DNA from: Paragordius varius
Lineage: Eukaryota; Nematomorpha
Assembly (NCBI GenBank): GCA_964247055.1
Contig: OZ176055.1
Span: 1,116,001-1,180,000, forward strand
DNA: 64,000 bases
Direction of reading: 5' to 3'
Below, in pieces: positions 46,291-58,251 of this stretch (positions are counted from its first letter, which is position 1; each line of letters opens with the position of its first letter). The notes beneath the pieces were generated by a model. It was not told the DNA's origin and ran no database searches. It was given only the letters and a program-made list of their open reading frames with translations. Made by a program: the position numbers and the translations under genes.

Positions 46291-47899
46291 CTAGAGTTTT
46301 GTTGTTAAATATCACCAAATAGCATTTATTATCTAAGTTAATATGGAAAATGTGGCAAATATCTATTAAAATTACAATTAATGATGTAAGTATTTTTTTA
46401 TTTCATTTATATTTGTTAGAACACGAGATAATAATTATTAAAGAGGGTTGACTTAAAAAAATAATTATCAATATTATTATTTGAAGTTGAAATAAATTTC
46501 TATTCGAAATTCGAGCTTAAAAATATATTCACACACATAGGGTCAAATGACTTATAAGCCAACTCAAGGTGCTTATATGAATTAGCAGTCATGTGATACC
46601 AACCATCCCATTGTCATAGTATTTCTAAAAAATTTTAACAGCAAAAATGGTAACTGTATATTTTTCATGTTAATTTTTAGTCATTAAACTGATTCGTCCA
46701 AAGGCCTACCAAATATTATTTAATATTTTTGATTTATAAAAAATAATTTTTTATGATAAAGAAACTATACTCAAAATCCCATATGAAACACTCCTGATGT
46801 TAATAATTTTAACATAAACTTTAATTTATCCATATAGGGAATAATGTTGAAAATTGTGTAATATATAGGGTTGTATCATATATCACAGCCGTATTTTTGA
46901 GGTATTTAGCATATATTATAAGACAAGCGATTAAACACCAGGTTATCCTTTAAAAAATGACAGTTACACTTCATACATTGTCATGTTTTTTGTACACGAT
47001 GACATCTTGGGGTATTTTTCAACTCCAGAGAATGATCTCGTAAACAAACAATTGTTAGGAAAGTTGTTTTTCTTAAAACTTAATTATCAGACCCGTCTTT
47101 TTCTGTATTGGATAAAAGCCTATAAAATTTACATTTTATAAATTTCTGTAGGCCTAAATTCGGATGCTTTAAAATACGATTAAGCAAGCAGCTGATATTA
47201 AAATTTATTCATCAATTTGCTGGTAGAATGTTATTAAGCTTAAACTAAATCATTAAATTTTTAAACCATAATATACATTTTTTTAGGTTTATTACGAAAA
47301 CGTAAAATTTACAAGATGAAGATTTTTTCATACATTTTTTAAAAATGTGTTGAGCGCCTAAAAAGGTCAAAGAAATAATATTAACCAATACTAAAAACAT
47401 TTTTCAAGATTGAATTTCAAATGGCTCTGGAGTATAAAACTACCATAAGAGATAAAATATTAATTTTCAAGTCCCAAAAAGTAAACCTCAAATTAATTTA
47501 TGTTAATACTGTAAAAAACTGGATAAAAATTAGTCTCAACAGGTTATTTGTGATAAAAATCGTATAATAATATTGCTACTTTCATCACTTTAATTATGAA
47601 ACTTGAGTAGTTTTAAGGCTTTTGTATAACTTTGTGTTAAACACCATATTAAAGCAGGTCAAATGTTGACTTTAAATTCCGCAGCGACTAGACCTTGTCA
47701 GTAAACCTAAACTTTAATTTACTCACTGATAGAATTTGTATTTAAACAAATAAAAAAATTGAGCGACCTTGTCTTGGGTGATTAATTAAATATACTGATA
47801 TTGATACATTTTTAAGGAAAAAATTGTTAACCTTAATTACCCTTTGTAAACATTCAACTTAAACAAATAAACCCTAATAAACGTATTGTCATATATACA
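46291..47899. other. Intergenic DNA upstream of the FN3 gene
   Basis: AT-rich, no repeat or gene I can support. Confidence 0.5.
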
Positions 47900-47906
47900 T
47901 ATAAAG
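47900..47906 (+). promoter_or_regulatory. Possible TATA box of the FN3 gene
   Basis: TATAAAG 60 bp before the ATG at 47966. The GPR158-like gene has a similar motif at a similar distance. Weak evidence, given the base composition. Confidence 0.3.
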
Positions 47907-47965
47907 TCGAAAAATTTTATTATAACCTATTAATTAATTTAACTAATTTCTAGACGTAAAAAACT

Positions 47966-49763
47966 ATGGTTAAATTTTTAATAAGCTTCTTGCTTTTTGC
48001 TTTGGTATCAAGAAAAGATGCTTTACTCTGGAAGGGAAATGTGACGAAAGACATCGGTAAATTATATTAAACTGAATCACATTCGATTGTTAAAATCCCT
48101 TATTTTGACAATTTAAATTGATTATAAAACTCTTTGAAATACTTACTTTAATCAATCATTTTAATGTATCTTAGTGTGCCGAATGACATCAGCATCAGAC
48201 TGGGGTGTCAGAAATTTGAGAGTCTGCTTATCTGGATTTAGTACTGGTGAACATTCAGGTTACTCCTTAACAGCATATTTCGATGAACCCATTTACAGAA
48301 ATGAATCTTCCCTTAAGTATCCTTACGAACTTTGGCGTTATGCAAACGCAACACATCTGCAAGAAGAGTATGGACCCGTGCGCAAAAATGGACACAATAA
48401 AGTTTTTTTTGCTAAAATTAATTTTATATCACCAAAAAATGATATTTTTTATGATGTATTTGAGTAATTTATTTATGTTGTAATTAGAATACCACGTTTG
48501 CACTGGAAAATTTGGTATTTGAACAGGAATACATGCTAAAAGTTACCGCTATACAAAGCAATGTTAAAATGGGCGCTTTTTCTGATTTTATTCGTTTTAG
48601 AGGTAAATTTAGTAAAGTCAGCAAAAAATATTTTTTATAAAAAGGAAGTAAAAGGAAACTTATTTGTAATATTTTATAATATAGTTGCGGTCAATGGAGA
48701 AGATTACAAACTTGAACAAAATGGTATGTCATTCTAGTTGGTTTACAGTAAAAAATAAATTTATACAGACAAAATGAAAAAAAACTAAATTTATTTATAG
48801 CTATAATAGGTAATGCAAAATAATGAATAAGATGTAAATTGTTAATAATTCCAATTTACATTTCGAAATTTAAATATACTTTATGTAGGGAATAATTAAA
48901 AAAGTAGTGCGGTTGTCTTAATTTTTTAGTTTTCGTTTTGTCCGTATAATTTCATTCTTACTGTAAATTAGTAAACTTTGTTAAATTTTTAATGTGCAAT
49001 TATAATAAACTTCAGATATTTCAAGTTGGTTGCCCAAAATTACGAAAGCCACTGCGACTTTCACAAACAATGGGACAACTAAGGAATTAGTTCTTTGGTT
49101 TGGGAATCTTATGTCACAAGAAATGGCTAAAAAACAAGGAATAGCTGAGTTTGAAATATTGTTGAACCAACCCGAGAAAAAGGAAGAAGCTAGATTTGGA
49201 AGAGTTGATGTAAGATGTTAAACGCTTTTTTAAGCCAATTGTTATTTAAAATCAGAAAGGACCGGGTCTGTTAAGCATAAAAATGGCTTCACGAGCAGCA
49301 TTTTTAGCTTAAAAAATACGGCAGGGCAGCCACATTCGAAAACATAAGGGGTATCCATAGATTTTTTAATACATAATATAAATATAAAATACTTAAAAAA
49401 TGACAAAAAATCTAACTGGAGTTTGTTGCTATAAGAAAGAGATTACTCCCAAATTTATTAAAGAAATATTTCCTTCTATAATTTTGAGAGAGTAATTTTC
49501 GAATTCGTTATTTAGTATAATACCCCTGATTTTTGGCAAATCAAATTGGCTTTTTATATTTAACATAATTAGGATTTAGTTTGTTTGAAATAAATCCCTA
49601 TAAAAATTATTGTATGTAGTTGAGAGCTGGAACATACCGATTCATAAACTTAAATCCTGGCTTGAGTTATGAAGCTGTTTTGCGCCCAAGATACGAAAAC
49701 ATGGCACATGCTTCCACGGAATACTTATCTGAAAGAATTTATGTCGATTTGGGTCTGTGCTAA
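47966..49763 (+). CDS. Secreted protein with two fibronectin-III-like domains, 269 residues
   Basis: Six exons: 47966-48056, 48175-48401, 48488-48602, 48685-48723, 49016-49209, 49620-49763. Together 810 nt, 269 residues plus TAA, with compatible phases and GT-AG introns. Residues 1-15 form a signal peptide (MVKFLISFLLFALVS). Residues about 32-144 and 160-265 each look like an FN3 sandwich: the first ends TTFALENLVFEQEYMLKV then GAFSDFIRF; the second has ELVLWFG, then YRFINLNPGLSYEAVLRP. No membrane segment follows, so it is probably secreted. I do not recognise the family. The donor of exon 2 is uncertain: AAA|gttttt at 48402 is used because the alternative would leave an intron of about 30 bp. 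A B-family MITE sits in intron 4. Confidence 0.75.
48744..48965. mobile_element. B-family MITE copy B11
   Basis: TACAGTAAAAAATAAATTTA left, TTCATTCTTACTGTA right, about 222 bp. Fills most of intron 4 of the FN3 gene and ends 50 bp before exon 5. Confidence 0.85.
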
Positions 49764-49826
49764 ATCAGGAATAACTATTTTGAATTATGTTTAGTTTTAT
49801 TGATCACAAAAAAAATGTTTTATTTC

Positions 49827-49832
49827 AATAAA
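49827..49832 (+). promoter_or_regulatory. Poly(A) signal AATAAA of the FN3 gene
   Basis: AATAAA 64 bp beyond the stop codon of the FN3 protein gene, at a normal distance for a short 3' UTR. Confidence 0.5.
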
Positions 49833-51850
49833 TTAGTCAAGCATCTCTATATTTAAAAATACATTTGATAAAAAGTTCAAAAGCGGCCTCCTAAAGTATT
49901 ATACATTGCTTGTTTGTAGATAAGATATACCAAAAAAGCCCTATTATTGGTGGTTAATAGCAGAAAAAATTGGAAAAAAATTAACCTATATTCCAGCAAA
50001 TATTCCCTTTCCCGTGTATGCATTTGGCAATGATTAATGTAATAAAACTAGCAAAGTATACTTACTCATTCTGTAATACCATAAAATGCAATAGTAATAA
50101 AACAGTAAAATGGCATCTTTCACGTAAAAATGAGTTAATAATTTTTTACGATATCTGTTTTTTCTTTAAGTATATTTTTAAGGAGCACGTCAAGTTTTAG
50201 TTAAGGATTTAATACATTTGGACAAAAAAATATTGAGTCATCCTAACATACTAAATCATATACGTTTGAAAATTTGGAAGTCTCAAACTTTGTTTTACTC
50301 TTTATTACCTTTTAGGGTTGTTCTGTATCCCAAAACAATTTAAAATTTGTATATGTTTTAGGAATGATGTAGGCCAAATTTAAAAATGCATTAGCTTTTT
50401 AGGCGGCTGCTTTAAATTTTTTAAAAATGTAAAATTGTGAATTTTTCCCTCTTTTTTTCTTTAAATTGTCTTAAATCACTAATTTAACAGGCTATATATC
50501 GCATGGTAATAGAACAACATGTAAATAATTAACTTTAAAAGCTCTCAATTTACATTTTACCAGAAAATACTAATTATTTATTGTATTTTCAACAGCTGTT
50601 TTTTCCATATAATTTTGAGCTGCAATTACTATACAAAAATAATCCGATACTTCAGTTACTTTTACATAACAACTGTTGAACAAATTGTTTAGTAAATGGT
50701 TAAAGTGATTTCAAAACTTACATCATTTTTCATTCGGTGATTCAAACTTTAAAATTATAAAATTGTAAAATTTCAAATCTTCGTTTAATAAACGCTAAAG
50801 GTTACTTCACTATTTATTAACTATTTAAATACACTTTAACCTTTTTTACAAAAGCAAATAGGGGGCGCCATACAATATATTACCTCACTGGGTGCCTCAG
50901 CTCGCTATGCCACTGCTCTAAATGTATTTTAAAATGAACTCAGATGAGTATTTTATCCATGAAAAAAATAATCCTAGCTTATGAATATATATATATATAT
51001 ATATATATAATTTCAGAAAATGGTCGGTCGGTTACTTATATACTATGGAAGCATGCCTTTTTTCCATCCAGCCATAATTACAGATCATATCATTTTTGCG
51101 TCAAAAGCAATACCTTTTTAACCAATTTCTACATATTTTTTCAAGCAAACGCATTTTTTGCATTAAAGCCTTTTTGTTATCCAAAAGTAACTAAAAATAT
51201 TGCGTTTGCTTGAAAGGGTGTTGGTTTAAAAGGTGTTGTGTTTGATCGAATAGTTGCTATCAAAATAGTTTTTCAATATAAGATCAATGTTTGTGATTTT
51301 GTTGTAAAAAATCAAATGCGCTCAGTATAATTGGAATTTTGTTTTAGCCAATTAAATCTTGCTGAAGAGTTTCTTCATGAAAAATTTTATTAAATTTTAA
51401 TTGCTCTGATATAATTGACACCTAAATTTTAAAAAATTAAGGTGAGGCATGACTAGGCTTTCTCTTTCTCACACTCTTTCATTTATAGTTAAAACTGTAT
51501 AATATTTATTTAGGAACTTTTTTTACAAAATTTATCAATTAGATGTCAAGGACATCGATTATAACTAAATAAACACAGATTGTGATTTATTTTGAAATAT
51601 ATTATAGTTAATTTTTAATAGGTATTAATCAAATAATAAACATCTTTATTCACGCCCCTACTTAAACAAATACAGCATACTTTAAATGGGACAATCATAT
51701 TTAAATAATACCAGGCTAGGGTAATAAGGCATAACTAAAAATAAATAAATAAATTAATTTTTGAATATTATTTATGCTAGCCCTATATCGCAAAAAAATG
51801 TTCTCGTTTATATATGTAAATAGAAATTAATAATGTGCAATATTTATAAC
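49833..51850. other. Intergenic DNA
   Basis: AT-rich with no gene seen. Contains an AT run at 50985-51009. At 50862-50918 there is a GC-richer remnant with GGGGGCGCCATACAATATAT and, on the minus strand, CAGTGGCATAGCGAGCTGAG, which looks like a transposon end. Confidence 0.5.
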
Positions 51851-52055
51851 TTAGGTGTCCAACATAAATGGGTTCGCGGGCCGCATTCGAAATATATATG
51901 GGCATTCATAAAATAAAACTCAAAAATGCAAACACAATATAATAATTTTTCCAGTTCTTGCCAATTGGATAGACTCATTTAGAAAAATTGTTCGGGAAAT
52001 ATATATCAATTTTATTAAGATTTTGTGGGCATATTGCCCGGTTGGCCACCTCTGA
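51851..52055. mobile_element. hAT-type MITE with perfect 8-bp target duplication
   Basis: Imperfect inverted ends TTAGGTGTCCAAC and GTTGGCCACCTCTGA, flanked by TTTATAAC at 51843-51850 and 52056-52063. 205 bp, non-coding. An 8-bp duplication and AGGTG...CCAAC ends are typical of the hAT superfamily. The inner motif GGTTCGCGGGCCGCATTC is shared with the copy at 40506. Confidence 0.88.
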
Positions 52056-52063
52056 TTTATAAC

Positions 52064-55000
52064 AATGAGTAAAAGTACAATTTTTATTGATATTTTATAT
52101 ATTTTGAAACATGCGATATGCCGAAAACGACATTTGCAATTTGGAAAATTCCAGGTAAGAAAATAGTTAAGTTAAGGCAAGGCTATGTTGATCATGTTAG
52201 GGTGCTTAAGCAAGATTCCTGTAAAAACATACATAGTTAACCAAAATAGGCAATTTAGTTTAAATTTTGTATAAATGTCAATTAAATGTTTAACTATCAG
52301 TAGTGGACCTTTTCTTATTAACTAAACAAAAGTAAAACAATAAGGCTAGGTGTATTAAATTTTTACTATGTTTGCTTAGGGACATAAATTAACTATAGTA
52401 AATGAAGTTACAAGGAGTTAAGTATTACAAATAATATTGTAATTATTTTTCATTTAAAAATTGAAAAGTGTTGATTAAAGGATCATAAAAATATTATATT
52501 GAGTTCATTATTATTATTCGGGGTGGCAGATAGGGAGTGGACTGGATTTTAAGCTGGGCTAGGTATAGAAACTTAATTGATATTTCGCATAAAAAGTTAC
52601 ATCTTATAAAAAAAATTAGCTACAAATATGAAATTTAAATTATTTCCTGCTCAGTAGAAATATTTAAAAAATTGACTATTATCAAAGGCGAATTCAATTA
52701 TACAGTTATTTCTGCTAAAAATTGACGTTACTTAGTGTTTTTGGAGGGGGCAAAATAAAAAAGCAATACTGGTATCACCACCCCAAAAGCTTGAGAATAC
52801 AGAACCCGGTCTCGATGGACTAAAATCAGTTTACTGTTTTCACATGCTTCAAATGTAATTTACTCCGATTTAACTTAAAATTATAATCTAAAGTGTCATT
52901 GTTAAATATTCAGGTGTCAAACCCTTCAAAAACAATTTAAATTTTGTAAAAATTTTATTGATACCAAAAAATATCTAACAATTTCCTTTGAAAACTTTTT
53001 TTGCCGCAATAGGTTTAATATTATTATGATACAAACTTCCGAATTCCTAAAATTGGATTTGTATTGTATTGATGAAAATAAGTAATATAAGTATAAAAAT
53101 ATTTTAAATCTTCTTTGCATTATTTTCATATATATCAAAAAATGGATTTAAATATTATCAAATATTATATAACTCATTCTAATTTAATAATTATAATATA
53201 TGATTAAATAGTACGGCCACCCAAAATTATAACCCTAGGGGTTACTGATTTGCTAACAAGCAATTAAAGTAAAAATTAAATTTTTTGATTGTGACACTTA
53301 TCTTGTTAAAACTTGAACGGTATAAAACAATTTCATATACAGAGTGCACAAAATCAGGGATATTAAATATAAAATATCCTAAAAAAATGTGAATATTTTG
53401 AACCCTACCAGTCATTAGATAATGTTGGCGTTCGTTGTTCAAATTTAAAAAGTCATAAAATTGGCGCGCTATGCTTTACATTTTTCATAAAAGTTAAATG
53501 CTTCTTTCCAAAAAATCTCATTGCAAAATATCGTATACTATAGTAAAAAATAAAAAATTTAAATTAAATTTGAATTATCGGTTTAAAAATAAGTTAAAAC
53601 CGATATTTGATAGGAATATTATTATAACATCAAAAAAATATTTTTAAAAAAAACAATACTTTTGTTAAATTATGGTATTTTGGGAGCATTACTAACAGTA
53701 GAAAAATACTTTAAAATATAATTAATATCCATTTTCTATATAAATCGATGATGATAACATGTCTACCATATATAAATTAAGATTAAATATTTGTTGACAT
53801 AATGTAAACATAAAAATATTTTGACGAAATATATATTTTCTAATAGTAAACTGTATCAGTATTAGCATGGTGGTTTTAGTTGAGACAAGTCAACAAAAAT
53901 ATTTCCACTTTTTTGTCCTAGGTATAGAAAAAGCGCCTAATTTGCCCACATATGGCTGAATGTATATTTTTGAACGAAGAAGATAAATGCTTCAAAATAT
54001 CGTTAGCATGTGGATACAACAAGGGTTGTGTGACTGCTTTTTCAAAAAGTCCGGTCACACATGACCACTTTTTACTTAATTAAATATAATGTGATATTAA
54101 ATTGTAAAAATAATGTTCGAAAGATATTTTAACTGATAATGTCAGGTTTTTTTTTAAGTTTGTATTATTTTTTTGATATTTATAATTTAACAATATTTTC
54201 AATCAATATAATGAAAAATTTTGTTTTCAAACGGGTTTTGCAACATGTTTGTGGCCTTCTGAATCTTCGAGTACATAGCTTTCGATACCTGATATTTCAA
54301 ATAAAATTTTTCCTCGTTTACGCTCTCTTTCATCATTAAAACATCCAATTTTATTGGTTCACATATATGGAATAATTGCTTTCGAACTGATTTTTTTGTT
54401 TTCGAGCTTAAATGTTTATGTTATAAGGATGCTAAACATTATAATATATTTTCTAAAATATATAAAAAAAACAAAATCCTACCATCCAAAAAAATATTTA
54501 TTAGCAATTTTTCAAAAAACACCTGTTTTTTAAATGACCATGGTCAAAAAATAAATAGTCCTTGACTTGGACTTGGTTGTGCCCATTAGTTAATGAGCTA
54601 GGGTTGTGACCTAGATGACCATGGCCACGACCACAAAAAAGTGCCTAGATCAATTTTTTTTAATTTTTAGAAAAACAAAACCTTATATTATTTATATGTG
54701 TATTGTTTTGTTTTAAATATCATATGATATACATTTTTTCTTTACTAACTAAATCATAATGAAATATTCATCAATCGTCGATTCCTTTAACAATATTCGT
54801 GGGGATCAAATAATAAATAATAATTGACAAGGATACCGAAAATCATTTTTTATTAATTATATTAACACATCTTATGATTAGACTACCGAATATATTATCT
54901 TTACACATAATACAACCAATTATAAAAAATATTAAAAATTTAAAAATTAATGTCATTGTGACCGATAATGCAGCGAACATGAAGGCTGCAGGAAATTTTA

Positions 55001-55080
55001 TATAATAAAATATCCTAATATAAATAGTTTTCAACAAATTAAAGTCGGAGGTGATGACCCCAGGCCTGCATATAACACTC
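52064..55080. other. Intergenic DNA
   Basis: AT-rich. No gene or convincing repeat seen. A perfect 12-bp palindrome (TGACCATGGTCA) is near 54536. Confidence 0.5.
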
Positions 55081-57222
55081 GACAACAATATTTTCTGCCA
55101 CTCGAGTTTTTTGCATTCATCGTACTATCATTTCAACAGTAATTTGAAATAAAAACTATAATGCCATCTAAGAATTTTGTATGTGATTTCTTCGTTTATG
55201 CGCCCTCTTTATCAAAACTGGTAAAAATGTTTTCTTTTAAAATATACAACAAATGCCCATTTGTAATATATCATTCATAATAATGAAAACTCTTTAAAAT
55301 GCAAATATTTTTACATCGTTTGTTAAAATATGACATAGGAAGCGACAAACTTGCAAAGCGAGAGCGTTTTTAATATATTTTAAAACTAATGGATGAAAAT
55401 AGCTTAGTCTAGATGGCAATGAATGTCCAAAAATAACACAGGAAGTTTTTTTAGATTAAAACACTTATTTATTGCTTTTATGTCCAAAACAGCCATTTTT
55501 AAGTTTTTCGTTTTTTAAAAAGTTACCATCTCATTAATAGTAATTATTTTCTTTAGGCTTATAATTTAAAAATTTCAAAAACTAAAAACATAGTTTAAGG
55601 TCTTTTTTTGTTTTTTCAACGATTATGTGATTAATTTACAGTTATAACTATACATTTTATCCACCGGTAAAATAATTTTGATAATAATAATTTTTATAGG
55701 TAAACCAAAAACTTTAGGTTGTTTATGAATTTTTTACTAATGTAACCCTTATAATTATATGAAAATATATTAAATAATTTTTTAAATAGTTTGTCTGTTA
55801 AATTTTTTGTCATATTTAAGGGTTTATTATTTTAACCATATAAACCAGAATAATTTTTACATCAGATTGATTTAAATGACCAGCTACTGTTTGAAGGATA
55901 GAGTTTTTCGCGCGCTTTCGATTGGTATTAAATACATGGCTCTATGTTTAAAAATTTTAATTTTGAAAATTTCAAGTTTAATGTTAAGTCGGGCCATAAA
56001 TTATCGATACTAATAAAAATTATTCTTATTAGACCAATTATTTTTCAGTTATACTATTTATGTATATTAATGAAATTTTTTATATTTACATGAATGGCAG
56101 TTAAAATAGTCAAAATTTATTGTCTAGTACACTGGACAACAAATTTTTCTGCCACTCGAGTTTTTTGCATTTTCTGATATTTAGTATCATTTTAACAGTA
56201 AATCTGTATTAAAAATTATAATTCGATGGAAGAATTTAGTATAATTTTATTTTTTTAATTATGCGCCCTCTTTATCAAAATTATACTAACAAATGTTTTT
56301 CTTTGAAAATATACAAGTAAAGCTCATTTGTAATATATCATTCGAAAGAATAATAAAAACTCTATAAAATGCAATATGTATTACATCGGCAGTTAATATT
56401 GGACACAAAGAGCGACAAACGCGCGAAGCGAGAGCATTTATTTTAATTATTATATTTCTAAAACTAATGGATGAAAATAGCTCAAACTTTGTTTAGATGG
56501 TGATGAATGTACAAAAAAGATAACACAAGAAGTTTTCGATTAAAACATTTTTTATTGCTTTTATGTCAATCCAGCCATTTAGTTTTTTTTTTGTTTTTTA
56601 AAAATTACCATCTCATCAATATTAATTTATTTTCTTTACGAGGCTGATAATTTCGAAATTTTAAAGATAAAAACAAAGTTTAAGGTGTTTTTGATCTTTT
56701 ATAGCCATTATGTAATAAATTTACAATTATAACTAGGCATTTTAGTGTCCACTATATAAAATATATATGATAAATAATAATTTTTATTAAAAAAGCAAAC
56801 CAAAAGCTTTTTCAAACATTTTTTTTATTTCTTAATATAACCCTAATAATTATATTAAATAATTTATATGATTTTATTAGTTTGTCTGTGAAAATTCTTG
56901 ATTTATTTAAGGATTGAAAATTTCGACCATTTATGTCCAAATAACTTTATCCGATTGATTTAAATAACTAACTACCATTTAAAAGATGCAGTTTTTTGCG
57001 CTCTTTCGAATGATATAAAATACATGGCTTCATATCTAAAACTTTTAATTTTGAAAATTTCAAGTTTAATGTTAATTGGGGCCATAAATTATCGATACAC
57101 CCTAATAAATAAATTCTTAGGTGTTATACCAATTATTATTTAAGATATACTATTTATGTACTTTACTTAATTAAATAAAAATGAATGGCAGTTTAAAAAG
57201 TCAAAATTTCTTGTATAGTATA
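55081..57222 (+). repeat. Tandem dimer of a 1.05-kb unit
   Basis: Unit 1 is about 55081-56134 and unit 2 about 56135-57222. Both open with GACAACAA, TTTTCTGCCACTCGAGTTTT, then ATGCGCCCTCTTTATCAAAA, GCGACAAAC...GCAAAGCGAGAGC (GCGAAGCGAGAGC in unit 2), AACTAATGGATGAAAATAGC, ATTGCTTTTATGTC, TACATGGCT, and end ATGAATGGCAGTT with GTCAAAATTT. The units differ by many substitutions and small indels. No coding potential seen. Confidence 0.85.
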
Positions 57223-58251
57223 ATCAAATATCTCAAAAAAATTTCTATTGAAACTATTTGCAAAAATTTCATATGAATAAAATATTAAAAAACATTTAAT
57301 CAAAAACCTAATAGACTTTTTATATAGATACACCTGAAGAATATTTAGCCAACATGACAAATGCATTGGCTAAATATAAATTTAATGCAAAATAAACAAT
57401 TTTTTGTGTTAATGTTAGAAGTTATTTTTAAAAAAATTTATTTAAATTTAATTAGAATAAAAAAATACGATATATCGGATCCAAAATGTTGTAAATAAAA
57501 ATGGCGGCAAAATAGTTTGATAGTGAGTTTTTTAAAACTAAATATTATTTAGATTTGACTATTATTATAATTTTTAATAGGATAGATGCACTTTTAATAG
57601 TTTTATACTAATATAGTTTAAAGATCTGCGTCATTAATCGCCCCAATTTGAATTCAAAGTTTCAAGAAAACATCTCCATTTTAGACTGGTCAGTTGCTTT
57701 TTATACATGCCTGAGAATTTTAGCAAAATTTTTTGAAATGAAGCTATTTCGTTTCATAAAATTCTTAATATGTGCGCAAATTTTAAGATTTTTCAATGAG
57801 CAATTGTAAAGTGTATAAATCGTTCTTATATATCTCAATAGACCTAAAACTAAAAAGACCATAAATATATATTAACAGCCCGATTTTACACATTCTAAAA
57901 TAAAAATTAATTGCGAATCTCAGACATTTTCCGTTTATTTTGAAAAAACTAGTCTATTCACACAGGTTCTAAAAATAATTTTTATATTATATTGTTTAAA
58001 ATTAATGATATTTTTTGAATGAGGCGGTTAGATCATCAAAAAAAATTATTTAGCATGTGCGCACTTTCACCGAAGTAATACAAAAGTGGTTATAACAATC
58101 TCAAATCATTCGTAAACCTTAAGAAGAAAATTATTATGGAAATTCTAGCTAGTTCAGAATGTATATATTTCATGAAGATCTTTTTCTGCGTGCACTGTGT
58201 TATAACTCAAAATTACAATTGTGAAAAAAAAAATATTCTAAAAATTGAAGT
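57223..58251. other. Intergenic DNA
   Basis: AT-rich. Parts (CGCCCCAATTTGAATTC near 57636) resemble C-family interiors. No gene seen. Confidence 0.45.

Noticed and set aside
48283-48483. 66-residue plus-strand open frame
   Set aside because: Out-of-frame shadow of FN3 gene exon 2.
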